Shown here piece by piece: positions 1 through 12,026 of a stretch of 64,000 bases of DNA. The translations under genes were made by a program, and so were the position numbers. Below the pieces are notes generated by a model. That model searched no databases. It was not told the origin of the DNA and saw nothing but the letters and a program-made list of their open reading frames with translations. Numbering within the stretch: the first letter of the stretch is position 1; each line of letters opens with the position of its first letter. The stretch covers positions 8,622,597-8,686,596 of the forward strand of contig ML681964.1 in assembly GCA_007922195.1 (NCBI GenBank). Direction: 5' to 3'. This DNA is from Podocnemis expansa. Taxonomy: Eukaryota; Chordata; Testudines; Podocnemididae.

Positions 1-564
1 TCTAGAAAGAACATCTTCCTAGCTATGAAATCCCTTACGTATTAAGATCAGGTACTCTGATTTGGCAAAGGGAAAGATTTAATTATCTCTGTTGAATGCT
101 ACATATGTATTCCTTCCACAGAAAAAAATGTCCAAGAACTAAGAACAGAAGGCACATATGTTCCATTTATTGGCAAATATTATTGTTATGTCTATGGCTA
201 ACAGAGCTTTACAATGTTTTGTTAGTAGATGTGATTTAATATAAGCACTCACAAATCTGTCGCCTATCAATTCATGTTTCCCTGGTATCCTAGTTTCATG
301 TGTACAGTTTGAAAAGTGATAGTCACTGAAAAGGAATTGGCTCTCATTCTCCATTGATTGCATTTGTTTCTAAGCAAAGCTGATCTCATTTTCTTTCCTT
401 GGGTCATGTGACAGACTAATATTAAATTGTAATCTAACATTCAGGCAGCATGTTGTCTTTTTTTGTGACTTACTCTGGGTCCAAATTTGTGGAACAGTTC
501 AAGACTCACGGGCAAGAGTTCTCCTCTGCTACCACCCCCTCCTTGCCCATTGAGAGAGTAGTGA
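1..564. other. Unassigned AT-rich sequence
   Basis: No recognisable exon, RNA gene or repeat. The short open frames here lack codon structure or similarity I can recognise. Confidence 0.5.
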
Positions 565-939
565 CAGGTCTGCAACCTGCAGTTCTGGAGCTGCATGTGC
601 CTCTTTGGCAGCCTCCTTGCAGCTCCTGCCTCCAGGCCCATCCCTATCACCTGTGATCCTTCTGGTGGTCCATTCCTGGCTCAGGCCACCACCCTTGCCT
701 CCAGGAGATCCTGCAGGTGGCCCATTCCTGCAGGCTCCCCCCTGTCACTGGGGGACCCTGCTGGGAGGTCTGCTCCTGGTTCCAGGCCCATCCTCACAAG
801 ATGACCCTGTGGCAGGAACCCTGGCTCAGCTTCCCCCACCCTCTACCAGGAGGTTACACCCCTTATGGCTCTCAAAACACTTGGTTATTGAATGGATTTA
901 AAAAATGGCTCTTCTTAACTTTTGGGTTGCCAACCCCTG
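565..939 (+). mobile_element. hAT-like non-autonomous DNA transposon, degenerate
   Basis: The left end reads CAGGTCTGCAACCTGC and the right end reads GGGTTGCCAACCCCTG, an imperfect inverted repeat of the CAGGGGTTGGCAACC type known from vertebrate hAT elements. Just inside the left end is an alternating 'ctggagctgcatgtgcctctt' type segment that is also usual in that group. The body is C-rich and has no transposase. I could not see a matching 8-bp target duplication, so the ends may have decayed or the boundaries may be a few bases off. Confidence 0.5.
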
Positions 940-1493
940 CAACTAGTAGCACCCTTTTGCACACAACTACAGTCCCAATTGGGACAGAGGGAAGACATTG
1001 GGAGAGTGAATTTACCCCACATTCACCCCATAGTGTTGCCTACTCAGCGTGGGGCTGGGCCCAGCTCCCTGATTTAAACATTCTATTCTGACACATAGGG
1101 TCACAGAACCACCCAGGTTTGGTCTCGTTGTTCTTTTATCCTGATAAAGTGTGGGCATGGCTGGGCTAAATTTGAGTGAGTGGTATTGCAACCTGGAATG
1201 GGAGAGAAGGTCAATTTGCCAGGAACAGGTCCCAGCCCCAAGAGACAAGAGCTGATGTTACAGTGTAAGTGTGGGGCAGGCTTGCTCTACAACCCTCACT
1301 ACTCAGGCAATAGTCACTCAAGTTTGACCCAATCATCCACATCCATCATGACAGAGGGACAGCCAAGCCAAACTTAAATGTTGCTGACAGCCCATATACC
1401 AGCCTCCATGAGTTTATTGAAGAACTATTATCCTAATTATGATTAATTCACTCAGGACTAATCACAACCTTTGACCTATTAGTGGCACAGTAG
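940..1493. other. Unassigned sequence
   Basis: Nothing recognisable. The open frames on both strands are low-complexity and look like chance. Confidence 0.4.
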
Positions 1494-1760
1494 AAAACTT
1501 TGTCTATTGCCAGGGTTAGATCCCCCTCTTATTTCACATGCAGGGCATAGGAGACCTAGATTCAAGTCCCCACTCTGTCTGATTGGGAGCTGTGATTTGA
1601 GCCCAGGTTTCCCACCTTCAAGATGAGTGACTCTACTAGTAAAACTATTTACTCATTGGAGCAAAGAGCTCGAACCTAGGTTTCCCAGATGAGTTTCCCC
1701 AATTACTAGGCTACAGAGTCATTCTCAGATGTTCTCTGACTCAGTGAATACTTTAGTTCA
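1494..1760. repeat. Degenerate SINE-like sequence with tRNA-type heads
   Basis: Two antisense stretches (about 1585-1650 and 1665-1735) resemble each other and the tRNA-derived head of reptile MIR/CORE SINEs ('atttgagcccaggtttccca', 'gctcgaacctaggtttccca'). A sense-oriented version lies just upstream at about 1545-1580. The similarity is weak and I cannot set firm ends. Confidence 0.35.
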
Positions 1761-4269
1761 CAAGAAGTAGACCGGATTCAGCAGGACAAATGGAGAAAGA
1801 CCCTATATATAGTCTCCAGATCTGTAGGCCAATTCTCTTCTCACACAACTTTAATATTAATGTAACTCCTCTGACTTCAATGGAGTCATTTCAGAGTCAT
1901 GCAGGTAAAAGTAGAGGGGAAATAGATCTGGGTCTTTTTTAAAGCCGTTAACAGCAAATCTCACTTCTTTAAACTAATTGTGATGATAGTGCTTTCAAGT
2001 CACCCAAATACTTCATTGTCAAAGAAGATTTTTTGAAAGCGGCATTACAAGTGTACCGGTTGGACATAGAGTGACTTGGCAGCTGATTGAAAAGATTTGA
2101 TTAAGGTTATTCAGTTCTGAAAGCACACAGAAAAGGGATCAAACTAAAATGAGGAGATGCTGTGCATTTAGGTTCAGAGATTATGGGTGATACCTAACCA
2201 TACGTGTTGAATGAAATTGATGTGCATCGACTGACTTTAAACGGATCACACTATTAAGCATCAGTTCTTAACATAGTTTAATGGGAAAGAAATTTACACT
2301 GAACATTTTAATCAGTTTCCTGATCAAAGTAAGGTTTTGACTGCCATTTCACTTGCTAGTTACTGGAGATAGAAGTCATCATCTTATCAAGTCCATAGTG
2401 TTTTAGTGAAACTTTAATAAAGTAAAATATTTAAATGACTTACAATCATACAGAAATCCTGTTCTTTAAAGGAGATTGGTTTTGACTGGAGGAAAATGCA
2501 GAAAAACTGGATAAATTAAAACTTTATTAAAATAAGTAAAAGGGTGCTTGTTGCCTTAATCTGTTATATATTTGTATGTTTTACAAAGTTCCCTCTATGA
2601 GTAAGAATTTCTGCACAATACCTTGACTATTCTAGAACAATTGAAATTTTACTCCTCCTCACAAATTATAGGGGGGAGAAAAATTCATGTTTCAAGTATT
2701 TATTGCATGGTGGGTGATTAAATGCATCCAGCATACTTGTAAAATATGTGACAGTATATGATTTTTTTAATTGGCTGGTCTTCATTCTGTTTGTTGCAGC
2801 TGGTGTTATGCAGCTTTCATGTACAGTAAATATGACAGTATAGCATTTACTATAGAATTAATCACACAAGATATTTCCATGTACAATCACAATGCTTACA
2901 AGCCCATCCTCTGAGACTGTTCAAGCTGTTCTAATAATAATTTTATATTTGCATAGTGCTTATCCCAAAGTGCTTTGCAAACTGAGTTGTATACAGTGAC
3001 CTATCACATCCAGCTCTGAAATGCAACCACCTCTGAAGAAACAGTACACCTGGGATAACAGTGTAGTAATACCACATGCACTTCAATTTAGGACAGGAAG
3101 TGCAGACAAGCTTTTCCAATTGAAATTAGTGGTTCAGATTGGCCAAAAGTAATTATGCAGGTTGGAATCTGGCCAGGGCATCAGGATTAATGCAACTCTT
3201 ACAAAGAATGCTGTATATTACTTAATGACAAAAAGCACTTGAAGGTATACAGCTCATTCAAAACCCAACATCTTCAGAAGCCCCTAAGAGCATGATAAAG
3301 CATTTATTTGTTGGGTATGCGGATGGATGAGTGCCATATATTGTATCGTCATTGGTAATTCATACAACATCTGTGTTTCTTGGAGATCTCTCATCAAGTA
3401 TTGACTCAGTTAAAACCCCCTTAGCTTTTGAACTATGAAGGAATAAACTGTTATGTCTCTGAGCACCCTTATAACATTTTATGCAATACCAATGAACACA
3501 CACAGGGCTGATTTTAAAGAGGATTCAGCCTAGCTGCTTGATCGGAGGACCACAGTTTTGTGGATGCAAGTGGTTTAAATAAGATATCTAACTACCTTAC
3601 TTGCTTCCTTTGCGCCATTGGTACAAAATGGGGATCTATTTCCAAAAATCAGGATTACAATGCCTAAGTAAAATTATTGAGATCACCTGAAAACATATCC
3701 CTATCAATCTTTTGAAAATTTCAACAGAGTAGAATGCAAATAAACAGAATGTACACTGGCTCATCGCTGCTAGAGCATTCATCTTTATGAAAGCATTGTC
3801 TTTTTTATGAGTGATTATAAGGGCTATAAGAGAACAGGACTATGAATTACCATTACATCCTTTGGGCTGGAAGATACCACTATTAAGTTATCCAGTAATT
3901 CTTTCTGAATCAAGTTAGGGTTGACTACATCATTCCTGAAAATCTTTCAGAATCATGTAATGCCAAGATCTTAATGTCTTGTGGTTAGCGACTATTGCAT
4001 GGCACAGTTCAAAAGAGCAGTGCTAAAAGTATTAAACTAAAGTGGTATGAAACTTAGTGGTTTCACTTAGGATTTCCTGTGAATGTTTTTGTTATTGTTT
4101 TCTTTAAATGAATTTTCAGCGTGAGTTTTTGTTTGAGTTTGGGGTAACAAATTCAAAGCAAAACTCAATCAAGAGAAAAGCTGCATTTCAGTCCAAATCT
4201 TTCAACCTCAAGCCAAGTTTTCTCAAAATCCTGCCTGAACTCAGCATTAACTTAGCTCTCTTTAGAACA
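1761..4269. other. Unassigned AT-rich sequence
   Basis: No gene or clear repeat. Around 2930-2995 is a piece reading 'gcatagtgcttatcccaaagtgctttgcaa' in part, which resembles the 3' tails of old vertebrate SINE/LINE repeats but is too short to name. Confidence 0.4.
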
Positions 4270-4482
4270 AACAAGTAGTCTTGTGGGACTTTTAAAGACT
4301 AACACATTTATTTATCAGATGAGTTTTCCTGGATGAAGTCCCATTTTCTAGTATCTGACAAAGTAAGACTTCACCCATGAAAGCTCATGCAAAAAATAAA
4401 TGTGTTAGTCTTTAAAAGTGCCACAGGACTCCTTTCTTGTTTATGCTGAACTAGACTAACGTGGCTACTCCTTTTGAAATTT
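4270..4482. repeat. Palindromic pair of Penelope-like 3' ends
   Basis: The left half (about 4270-4345) is the minus-strand 3' end of the Penelope-like element found complete at 4757-5746. The right half (about 4346-4482) is the same end in plus orientation, ending 'ctagactaacgtggctactc'. The two meet head to head near 'tctagtatctga'. Shared landmarks are 'gaaagctcatg', 'gttagtctttaaaagtgcca' and 'caggactcc'. The same arrangement recurs at 29732-29930 and 61858-62062. Confidence 0.7.
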
Positions 4483-4756
4483 GTTAAACTTCTTTAAGAG
4501 TTCCAGGTGAACTTAACTTGAATTTGAGGATTTATTGTGTTGTTGATATAAAAGGCATTACCACAGTCATAGGCAAATTGTGGTTCATGTAACTTCATCC
4601 TGCATACCTAAATTTTCCATATAGTTTCATATGGCTGTGCTATTTTCCTGCATTTTCTATCCTAAACAGCTATGCAGGGCTCATGTATGCAATGAATCTG
4701 CTGCCATATTCCACCCCAAGTGCATTCCAGTTAAAGTGATTGCAACATATCCTAAA

Positions 4757-5746
4757 TTCCAAAGGGGTAGCTGTGTTAGTTTAGTAGTCTAGTCTAGTCC
4801 AGCTGTGTCCTAAGTAACACAGTATGCTGGCCCTTTATGACAGGCAAGTGGTCTAACACTGTTTTATTCAAGTTCAGCCTAGAACAAGAGAATTCTGGGA
4901 GTTGTAGTTCTCAGGGCTGAGGGGACTTAAATAAGATCCCTTTCTCTCTCAAGCCTTGGGAGACAGATCTCTCCTTGCCTACAGACAGCCACCCAAGCTT
5001 AAACAGATACTCACTGGCAACTACAGATCTAGTAACAGAAACATTGAAGCAGGCACAGACCCCTGCAACAAACCACACTGGCCAGTCTGCCCACATATCT
5101 GCACAACAGATACCATCATAGGTCCTAATCAAGCCTGCTACTCCATCAAAGGCTCATTTACCTGCTCATCTACTAAGGTGATCTATGCCATCATGTGCAA
5201 GAAATGCCCCGAATACCTTATACATTGGACAAACAGGACGATCGCTGCACAAAAGAATAAATGAACACAGAGCTGATAGAAATCATAGAACAAAGAAACC
5301 AGTTGCTGAGCACTTCCATCTTTCTAATCACTCAATAAATGATTTGTTAATAACCGTCATCAGAGATGTGGCTGGGACATCAAGACTTCAAAGAGAAACA
5401 GCTGAACTCGAATTAATATGCAAGCTAAATTCTGTGAAAGCAGGACTTAATCGAGACTATGGGTTCTTTTCCCCTTACAAAAGGTAATTTGACTTCAGGC
5501 TTCCCAGGGTTTGAACCTAACAACTGCTCTGATTTGCTGTTACTGTATGACCTGATCCTATGTTTTACACCACCTTGCATTTATTTTCATTCCATTCTGT
5601 AAGTTCACCCATCTTTGAAGCATCTGATGAAGTGGGATTTTCTCCCATGAAAGCTCATGCGAAAAATAAATCTGTTAGTCTTAAAGTGCCACATGACTCC
5701 TTGGATTTTTTGCTGGACTAGACTAACACAGCTATCCCTTTGGGAC
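4757..5746 (+). mobile_element. Penelope-like retroelement, 5'-truncated
   Basis: This copy carries the linker and GIY-YIG endonuclease region of a Penelope-like element, then an untranslated 3' part ('catctgatgaagtgggattt', 'gaaagctcatgc', 'gttagtctt', 'agactaacacagctatccct'). The reverse transcriptase is missing, as usual for truncated copies. A 24-base stretch at 4757-4780 is an inverted, slightly diverged copy of the 3' terminus at 5722-5745, so the copy is bounded by inverted ends. The 115 bases after the left inverted piece are not recognisably part of the element, so the true 5' limit may be near 4896. Confidence 0.75.
4956..5487 (+). pseudogene. Penelope-like linker and GIY-YIG endonuclease, frameshifted
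   Basis: Two overlapping frames together give the C-terminal part of a Penelope-like protein. The first (4956-5264) has the linker, with CNKP..PVCPHICTTDTI and then VIYAIMCKKCP, the start of the GIY-YIG fold. The second (in frame from about 5215 to 5487) continues with LYIGQTGRSLHKRINEHR, which holds the conserved Y-x-G and the arginine of the family, and ends FSPYKR. A one-base frame change near 5210-5222 separates them, so no intact protein is made. In active elements this domain nicks target DNA for target-primed reverse transcription. There is no upstream RT domain. No host gene context. Confidence 0.8.
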
Positions 5747-5856
5747 TTAAATGCAGAACAAGGAATGATGGGAAGGTCTGCCAAGGAATATAAATCCCTC
5801 CTCACAAGACCTGGGAAGGAGTAGGTTTTGTTGTGACTCTTTATTAAGTGAAAATA

Positions 5857-5973
5857 GGGTGACCAGATAGCAGGTGTGAAAAATCAGGATGAGGTGGGGA
5901 TAACAGACACCTATAAAGGACTAAGCCCTGAATATGAGGACTGTCCCTATAAAATAAAGACATCTGATCACCC
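5857..5973. mobile_element. Short inverted-repeat DNA element
   Basis: The ends GGGTGACCAGAT and ATCTGATCACCC form a 12-bp inverted repeat with one mismatch. The interior ('caggatgaggtggggataac', 'aggactgtccctataaaat') matches a small palindromic element I know as widespread in turtle genomes. No clear target duplication is visible. Confidence 0.6.
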
Positions 5974-6512
5974 AAAGTAAAAGCAGGCAGTAACTTGGCC
6001 CCTTTCCCCCAGAAAGCTAGGAAAAGCTTTGCAGGACCCTTTGACAAAGCTGATAAAAGGGTGTCTTAAAAAGATACCTGAAACTTTGGGTAATGGATGA
6101 GGTAGTGCTGACCCCAAGTGTTACAAAATCATGAGATCAGCTTAATTACATCATTTTAAAGAAACAATAAAAATGTGTTTTGTCTTCTGGTTTCTGAGCT
6201 TTTTGGATGAATGTACTTTGTTTTTCAGTTTTTTGCAATCACAAGGACGATAAGCTTACTTGCTTTAAAAAAGAAAGCTGAGATTCTCATGCAATCTGTT
6301 AGTTCAAAGACCAGGGGTTTAATAAGGAAAGGAAATCATAACTAAAACAATCAGGAGGGTTGTCTGTTTTTTGCAGAAGAACAAAGATGGCATAAGGGGG
6401 ACAAAGGAGAAAGAGAGCATTGGTGGTCATGGCTGAAACTTGGTTCACTCTAGTTGAGGACCTAATGACTAGAACTTTTGAAAAAGGAGAATACGAGCCC
6501 CCTTCTCACACA
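5974..6512. other. Unassigned sequence
   Basis: No gene or repeat recognised up to the MITE at 6513. Confidence 0.4.
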
Positions 6513-6836
6513 GGCTGTGTTCACACACACACAGGGCTTGTTTCGAAACAAGAGGTTTCGAAATAAATGGTTATTTTGAAACACCTTATTTCCAAAGACA
6601 AAAAAGGTGTCTTGGAAATAAGGGAGCGAAATAGCATGTCCACAGTGTGGACATGCTATTTTGCTTGGGGAGGGGACTGCAGACACCCGCAGGGTGAAGC
6701 ACAGCTGTGCCTCACCCCACGGGTTTCTGCAGGGGGACTGCAGGCAAGGGGGGAGAGCCGTGCAGCCGGGCACTGCACCCCCCCACCCGGGCTACCCCCA
6801 AAGCCTGCTGGGGGGTCCGGGGCACCCAGCTCAGCA

Positions 6837-6974
6837 TGCCACTGCAGGGGCCGGGGTGAGCACCACCTCGGGATTCCCCGGCACCCCCCTCCTCCGGGGG
6901 GCAGGGCCCCCGGCAGGAGCGGGGTGCCGAGGAATCCTGGAGCCGCGCTCACCCTGGCCCCTGCAGCAGTGGGC
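6837..6974. repeat. GC-rich hairpin in the MITE core
   Basis: The segment 'ccactgcaggggccggggtg' at the left pairs with 'ccctggcccctgcagcagtg' at the right. Inside it 'gggattccccggcacccc' pairs with 'ggggtgccgaggaatcct'. Arms of roughly 55 bases enclose a short C/G-rich loop. The sequence breaks into N immediately after it. Confidence 0.75.
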
Positions 6975-6976
6975 TT

Positions 6977-7376
6977 NNNNNNNNNNNNNNNNNNNNNNNN
7001 NNNNNNNNNNNNNNNNNNNNNNNNNNNNNNNNNNNNNNNNNNNNNNNNNNNNNNNNNNNNNNNNNNNNNNNNNNNNNNNNNNNNNNNNNNNNNNNNNNNN
7101 NNNNNNNNNNNNNNNNNNNNNNNNNNNNNNNNNNNNNNNNNNNNNNNNNNNNNNNNNNNNNNNNNNNNNNNNNNNNNNNNNNNNNNNNNNNNNNNNNNNN
7201 NNNNNNNNNNNNNNNNNNNNNNNNNNNNNNNNNNNNNNNNNNNNNNNNNNNNNNNNNNNNNNNNNNNNNNNNNNNNNNNNNNNNNNNNNNNNNNNNNNNN
7301 NNNNNNNNNNNNNNNNNNNNNNNNNNNNNNNNNNNNNNNNNNNNNNNNNNNNNNNNNNNNNNNNNNNNNNNNNNNN
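6977..7376. other. Assembly gap (400 N)
   Basis: An exact 400-base run of N. It directly follows a GC-rich hairpin, so the true length is probably unknown. Confidence 0.99.
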
Positions 7377-7539
7377 TTGATAGGAAATGGGGTTTAACCT
7401 ATTTTGAACATACGGCTCCCATTTCAAAACAAGGGGTTTCCTTGTTTTGAAATGGTCGTACGTCGTGTGGCCATGCTGTTTCTTATTTCGAAACAACCTC
7501 GTTGTTTCAAAATAAGAATGCTGTGTGAATACACCCACA

Positions 7540-9036
7540 GAGTCAGTTCCTGTTGTGTCCTGAGATTGGGGAGACTTTACACACCATCTGTGGAAGGCCC
7601 TGTGATCCTGGGGAAAAGACTGGGTGAAGACTTAGATTGTTTTTGTTAAAGATGAGTCTTTCAGTCTACTGGGAAGCTAAATTGCATTACCTAGAGAGGG
7701 AACACTGTTGTACAGCAGAAACAAACTGCACACCCTTTCATGCAAAGAAAACCAGATGAAAAAATATACATTGTGCATGTTTTAGTCAATACTTTTTACT
7801 ATATAACATGGAAAAGCAGCTGATGGAGGTTTTGGAGTATTCTTAGTCCTGGCGTTCCACACCGAAAACTAAAGCAAAAAAAAAATAAACAACTGATTTT
7901 TCATTCTGCTGCAACTCTGAAATGTGCAGTTAGAAAAACCAACCACATCTCTAAAGAGTTAATTTAATTCCAGGTCTTCCTTCCCATATTTTCCAAGCTT
8001 GTAGTTTGCTATAGGAAACAGGTTTTTGATTAATATGGATCATTAGTTGCTTAAAGTGAAATGGACCCTAGTATTTCAATGAACAAATAATGCCACTTGA
8101 CTACTAAATCAGCATAACAGTTAAAAGCTTTCAGATCTACAATTTGACAATATGCTTTCAATAAAAATGAATAAAACTAGTTTTCAGAGCCATTAATTTG
8201 TGATTATTGCTTACATTCATTTTTTTAGTCTAGACACACAAATACACTTAAAATCCAGACTGAATGTCCAGTTCACAGGCAATCTCAGAATGAAAGAAGT
8301 GAATAATGATGCTAATAATTACAGTATGAAGTAGGTGAGACTGAAAGGGCAACATGCTGAAATGTCAATAGATGCCTTGCTCACTGTCTGTCAGTGATCA
8401 TTCTGCAAATGCAATATGATTTTTTTAAATACACAAGTGTGTAGGTCTGCCTTCTATCTTGGAGTAATATTGCATGGTACAGAAACTGCAGTGCTAACTC
8501 TTCAGTATTCTCTTAGGGAATCTCTTTACTTTGGAGAGGTGTGCTTACTCAAAGTTGGGAAATTAAGCTGAAGAATCCACAAATTTACAGAGCCAAAACT
8601 ATAAACCTGATCTTTACAGACTTAAGCTTGAGGTTAATCCCTAGCTTGTGAATTGAAGTAGTGACAAGGGAACTATACAGCTATACACCAGGTGAAAAAC
8701 TGGCTGTTGACATGACACCTACGAAACTTTGTGTTGTAATATTTGACGGCTGATTTTAGTGCAGTGCCAATATACACTTACAGCTCTCAATAAATGTTTT
8801 TGAGCACTGGTGAGATTGTTTTGCTCAAGCATAGTTGAGCAATTGAACAACGTGACTAATTGTTTCTTGGCAAATGGACATTTTAGAGGTTATCCTGTGC
8901 TAAGAGGACTTCCCTCTATGCACTTTTAGCTCCTCATACACATTTTTATCATAACCCTGCCTGTAACAGCTCCTTTGATTCCATTGCAATGAGTTCACTG
9001 CAGCACTAAACCTCAAGGCTCCTCTTAGGAGAAGTA
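7540..9036. other. Unassigned AT-rich sequence
   Basis: No gene, RNA or repeat recognised. Only short A-runs such as at 7875-7887. Confidence 0.45.
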
Positions 9037-9039
9037 ATT

Positions 9040-9851
9040 GGCTATGTCCACACGTACATCGTTATTTCGAAATAAGTTATTTGGAGATGAGTTATTCTGA
9101 AATAAAGTCCCCACCCAATATAGGCTAAAAGGAAGGCACCCTGGGAAGGAGAAGGGCAAAAGTGTTATTTTGAAATAATGGTTATTTTGAAATAACATGT
9201 CTGAACGGCGTTATTTTGAAATAAGCATTTCGAAATAACAGCCGTTTCAATTTAAAGAAGGTTTAAGCTATTTTGAAATGATGGCTCTTATTTCGGAATG
9301 ACAGAGCCCGTCATTTCAAAATCATTTCAAAATAAGAATGGGCTACACAGCACTTTTATTTCGAAATAACACTCGTTATTTCGAAATAAAAGAAATTAGG
9401 TCTACATGACGTTTTCTTATTTCGAAAGGATGGACCTCGTCCTTTCGAAATAAGAATCATCATTTCGAAAAAGTAAAACCTGCCCCCCCCCCCTCGAAAT
9501 GGCTGTTATTTCAGAAGGGATATTTTGAAATAAAGCTGTTCTTTCGAAACAACACTGTGTAGACCTGTTGTTTCGAAAGAACAGGTCCAAACAGCTTTAT
9601 TTCGAAATATCCCTTCTGAAATAATAGCCATTTGGATTGCAGGCTTTCCCTTAATTCGAATTAACATTTTGTTAATGCAAATTAACTTATTTTGAAATAA
9701 GGATTTTATTTTGAAATAACTCATTTCGAAATCCTTATTTCGAAATAACAATGCATGTGTAGACATAGCCAATATGTCATGTGGACCTAATCTCTTTTAT
9801 TTTGAAATAACCAGTGTTATTTCTAAATAAAAGAGATGTGTGGACATACCC
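9040..9851. mobile_element. Palindrome-rich MITE, outer copy
   Basis: It begins GGCTATGTCCACAC and ends GTGTGGACATACCC, with the 3-bp duplication ATT at 9037-9039 and 9852-9854. The body of this copy is 9040-9339 plus 9774-9851; the part between is a second MITE. The left part shares a non-palindromic module ('aaggaaggcaccctgggaag', 9130-9160) with the MITE at 35893-36421, and the right part ('gtcatgtggacctaatct') matches the right end of the MITE at 19059-19671. There is no coding capacity. Confidence 0.8.
9340..9770. mobile_element. Palindrome-rich MITE nested inside another MITE
   Basis: It starts GGGCTACACAGCAC and ends GTGTAGACATAGCC, with the 3-bp duplication AAT at 9337-9339 and 9771-9773. 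It lies in reverse orientation to its host: its left end matches the left end at 19059, and its right end is the inverted form of the left end at 35893. The interior has many intact TTTCGAAA centres, a C10-12 run near 9483, and one TTAATTCGAATTAA palindrome near 9650. More intact CG centres than in other copies suggest a younger insertion. Confidence 0.78.
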
Positions 9852-9854
9852 ATT

Positions 9855-12026
9855 GTCAGTAGGACAATCAGTTCTCATGCAGAAAGGCTGGAGTGGTTTT
9901 TTGTTGTTGTTTTTTTATTTTCCTTCCCCAGCATTGTGCCCAAACAAGGGCCTAATTCTGGCATGTGAGTGGAAAATCTGGAAATTCCCATATGTAAGGA
10001 TTTCATAGATGAATACAACACAACCATACACAAATCATAGGTGAGAGGCGCTTCACGAGAATACAGAAGAGATTCTGAAGATAACAGCTAACAATTTAAT
10101 TTGCTGAATTGGCAGGTCATCATCTAGTGTTTGTGGATTCTGGCAAAAAGCTCTCTGTGAAAAGGGTTAGTATGGTTACCTCCTATGATCTGTAACTAGT
10201 GAACAGTGATAAATTGTCCATAATGACCAGACTTTTATGTTGTTCAAGACTTTATGCCATATCTGCAAAGATTCTAAGTTTTAATTGCCTGTGTTAGAAA
10301 AGTAGGCTTTCAAAGCATTATACTACTGTAAGTCTCATAGTGTGATATGATGATAGAGCTAGCTTTAGACACCTTTTGAGGGTGCTTCAGGGATCCTCTG
10401 AGGAAAAAAGGACCTGCTCAATCACAGTGAGGGCCAAATTCACTGCTATTATAAGTAGATTCAATTCCATTTGGCTTCAGTGATGTTGTGCGTGTCTAAT
10501 TATGTCACTGGTGAGTTTGACTGTTTTTTGTAACTGACTAATAAAAAAACAGATGCTAAGATAGCATTCCATTGTGGAACTTGGTAGGGGGCATTTTCTG
10601 GTGTATTACTGGGGATCCTGGTATCTTGAGAAAGTACTTTATTGCTGGGCATTATGGACGTTAGAAATGAATGAAGTTTTAGTTGCCCTGAAGGCTAACC
10701 TTAGTAGAGGTTCTGGTGATTGCTGTTTATTACAGACAAGTGTATGTTCTTATAGATGTAATTGGAGAGTCCATGGTGCTTAATTCAATTAGACCAATGC
10801 AACTACTTGTGCTTAGGATTGTTAATGGCAAGTCTTCTATCTGATCTAGGGGTCAGATTTTCCAAACTGTGTATAATTTTGACTCTTTGCTTATTAAGTT
10901 TGCATATACAGGTGGTTCAAATGCAAATGTTAGTGCCTATGCATGTGTTTATATCTGTCATCTTCACATATAAAGAGTAGTGTATGAAAAATCAGATATA
11001 AATGTCTGCATTGGCAAAGTATTGTGCGTGGTTTGGGTCACTTTCAAAATGCGATCCTAGTATCTTTACCAGCCAAAGTGCTGCAGGGAGAAAATGCTAG
11101 AAGTCCCTGTGGAACTTGATAAGCACTTGAGTAATGTCAGTAAGAAAATGGACATAACAGCTTGTGTCCCTGCAGCAGGTGTAATTCCTAGAAAAGAAAA
11201 GTAGATGCTGATTCATGATCAAAGGGGAAGTAGCTCAAATAGAGCGTTACATTATAAACACAGGGATTCATTGTAGCACCATTAAAAATAAGCATTGGAT
11301 TCATGTTATGTATTTGTCTGTTGTTCCAAGGAGGCTTGCAGCTGATCCTGTTCTTTCTGTTCTCACTGTGGCGATGAGCTGCTTGCTGCTGTCTAGACTA
11401 CCCTTAACCCTCATTCAAATATGCAAGACAGTGATAGGGCAGAACTACTGAACTGGTCTGAGGGTACTAGATGCAGATTGTATCTGGTGTGAGAAAATCC
11501 TACAGGTAACAGTAGGTTACCCATTACATCTGGTCTATTGTACTTCTAATGCACTGAAATCTCTGTTCTGATATAAAATTAGACCATATTGGTATGTCAG
11601 CTTTCAGTAATGTATCAACCAGCAAAGTTTACATTAAAGTCTCTTATAACTGTGACTAAATCATTCGTATTTGTTTCTCAATCACTCACTGAATTTGCCA
11701 TAAAATGCTTCTATGCCCTCCTCTGCAGCTGCAGTAATTGAGGCATAAATCTAGAGTGTGGTCAGATTAGAGTAAAATGTAACAAAAATGGATTGATTAC
11801 TGAATTGTATGTCATCACTGTATTTTCTGCTGTTCTCCGGTGATGGATGCTCTGTGTTCTCAAGCAAGATAAAAAATAGCTAGTAAAATAAAAACTGGTT
11901 TCAAAATGCTTTTGCTTGTTGCAGTTTTACTAGATTGGTGAGGTTCAAAAGTAATCATTTTTTTTCTTCAAAAATATGGCTTTAAAAGAGTGGGGTATAA
12001 TAAGATTCCTGTTAAGAGAAAGCCTC
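9855..12026. other. Unassigned sequence
   Basis: No recognisable gene or repeat. Open frames up to 78 codons lack any feature I can support. Confidence 0.4.

Larger units (their letters stand above)
6513..7536. mobile_element. Palindrome-rich MITE (TTTCGAAA type) with GC-rich core
   Basis: The ends GGCTGTGTTCACAC and GTGTGAATACACCC form the inverted repeat. The 3-bp duplication ACA sits at 6510-6512 and 7537-7539. Both flanks inside the ends carry palindromes built on TTTCGAAA ('gtttcgaaacaag', 'cttatttcgaaac'), many decayed at the central CG. The middle is very GC-rich and includes a long hairpin (6837-6974) followed by the assembly gap, so about 40 percent of the element is unseen. It has no transposase, and the open frames that cross the gap are artefacts of N. 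Confidence 0.75.

Noticed and set aside
595..1091. Proline-rich open frames
   Set aside because: They follow from the C-rich body of a hAT-like element and have no domain or splice context.
6567..7397. Long open frames (over 230 codons) in both strands
   Set aside because: Most of their length is the run of N; the rest is the GC-rich hairpin of a MITE.
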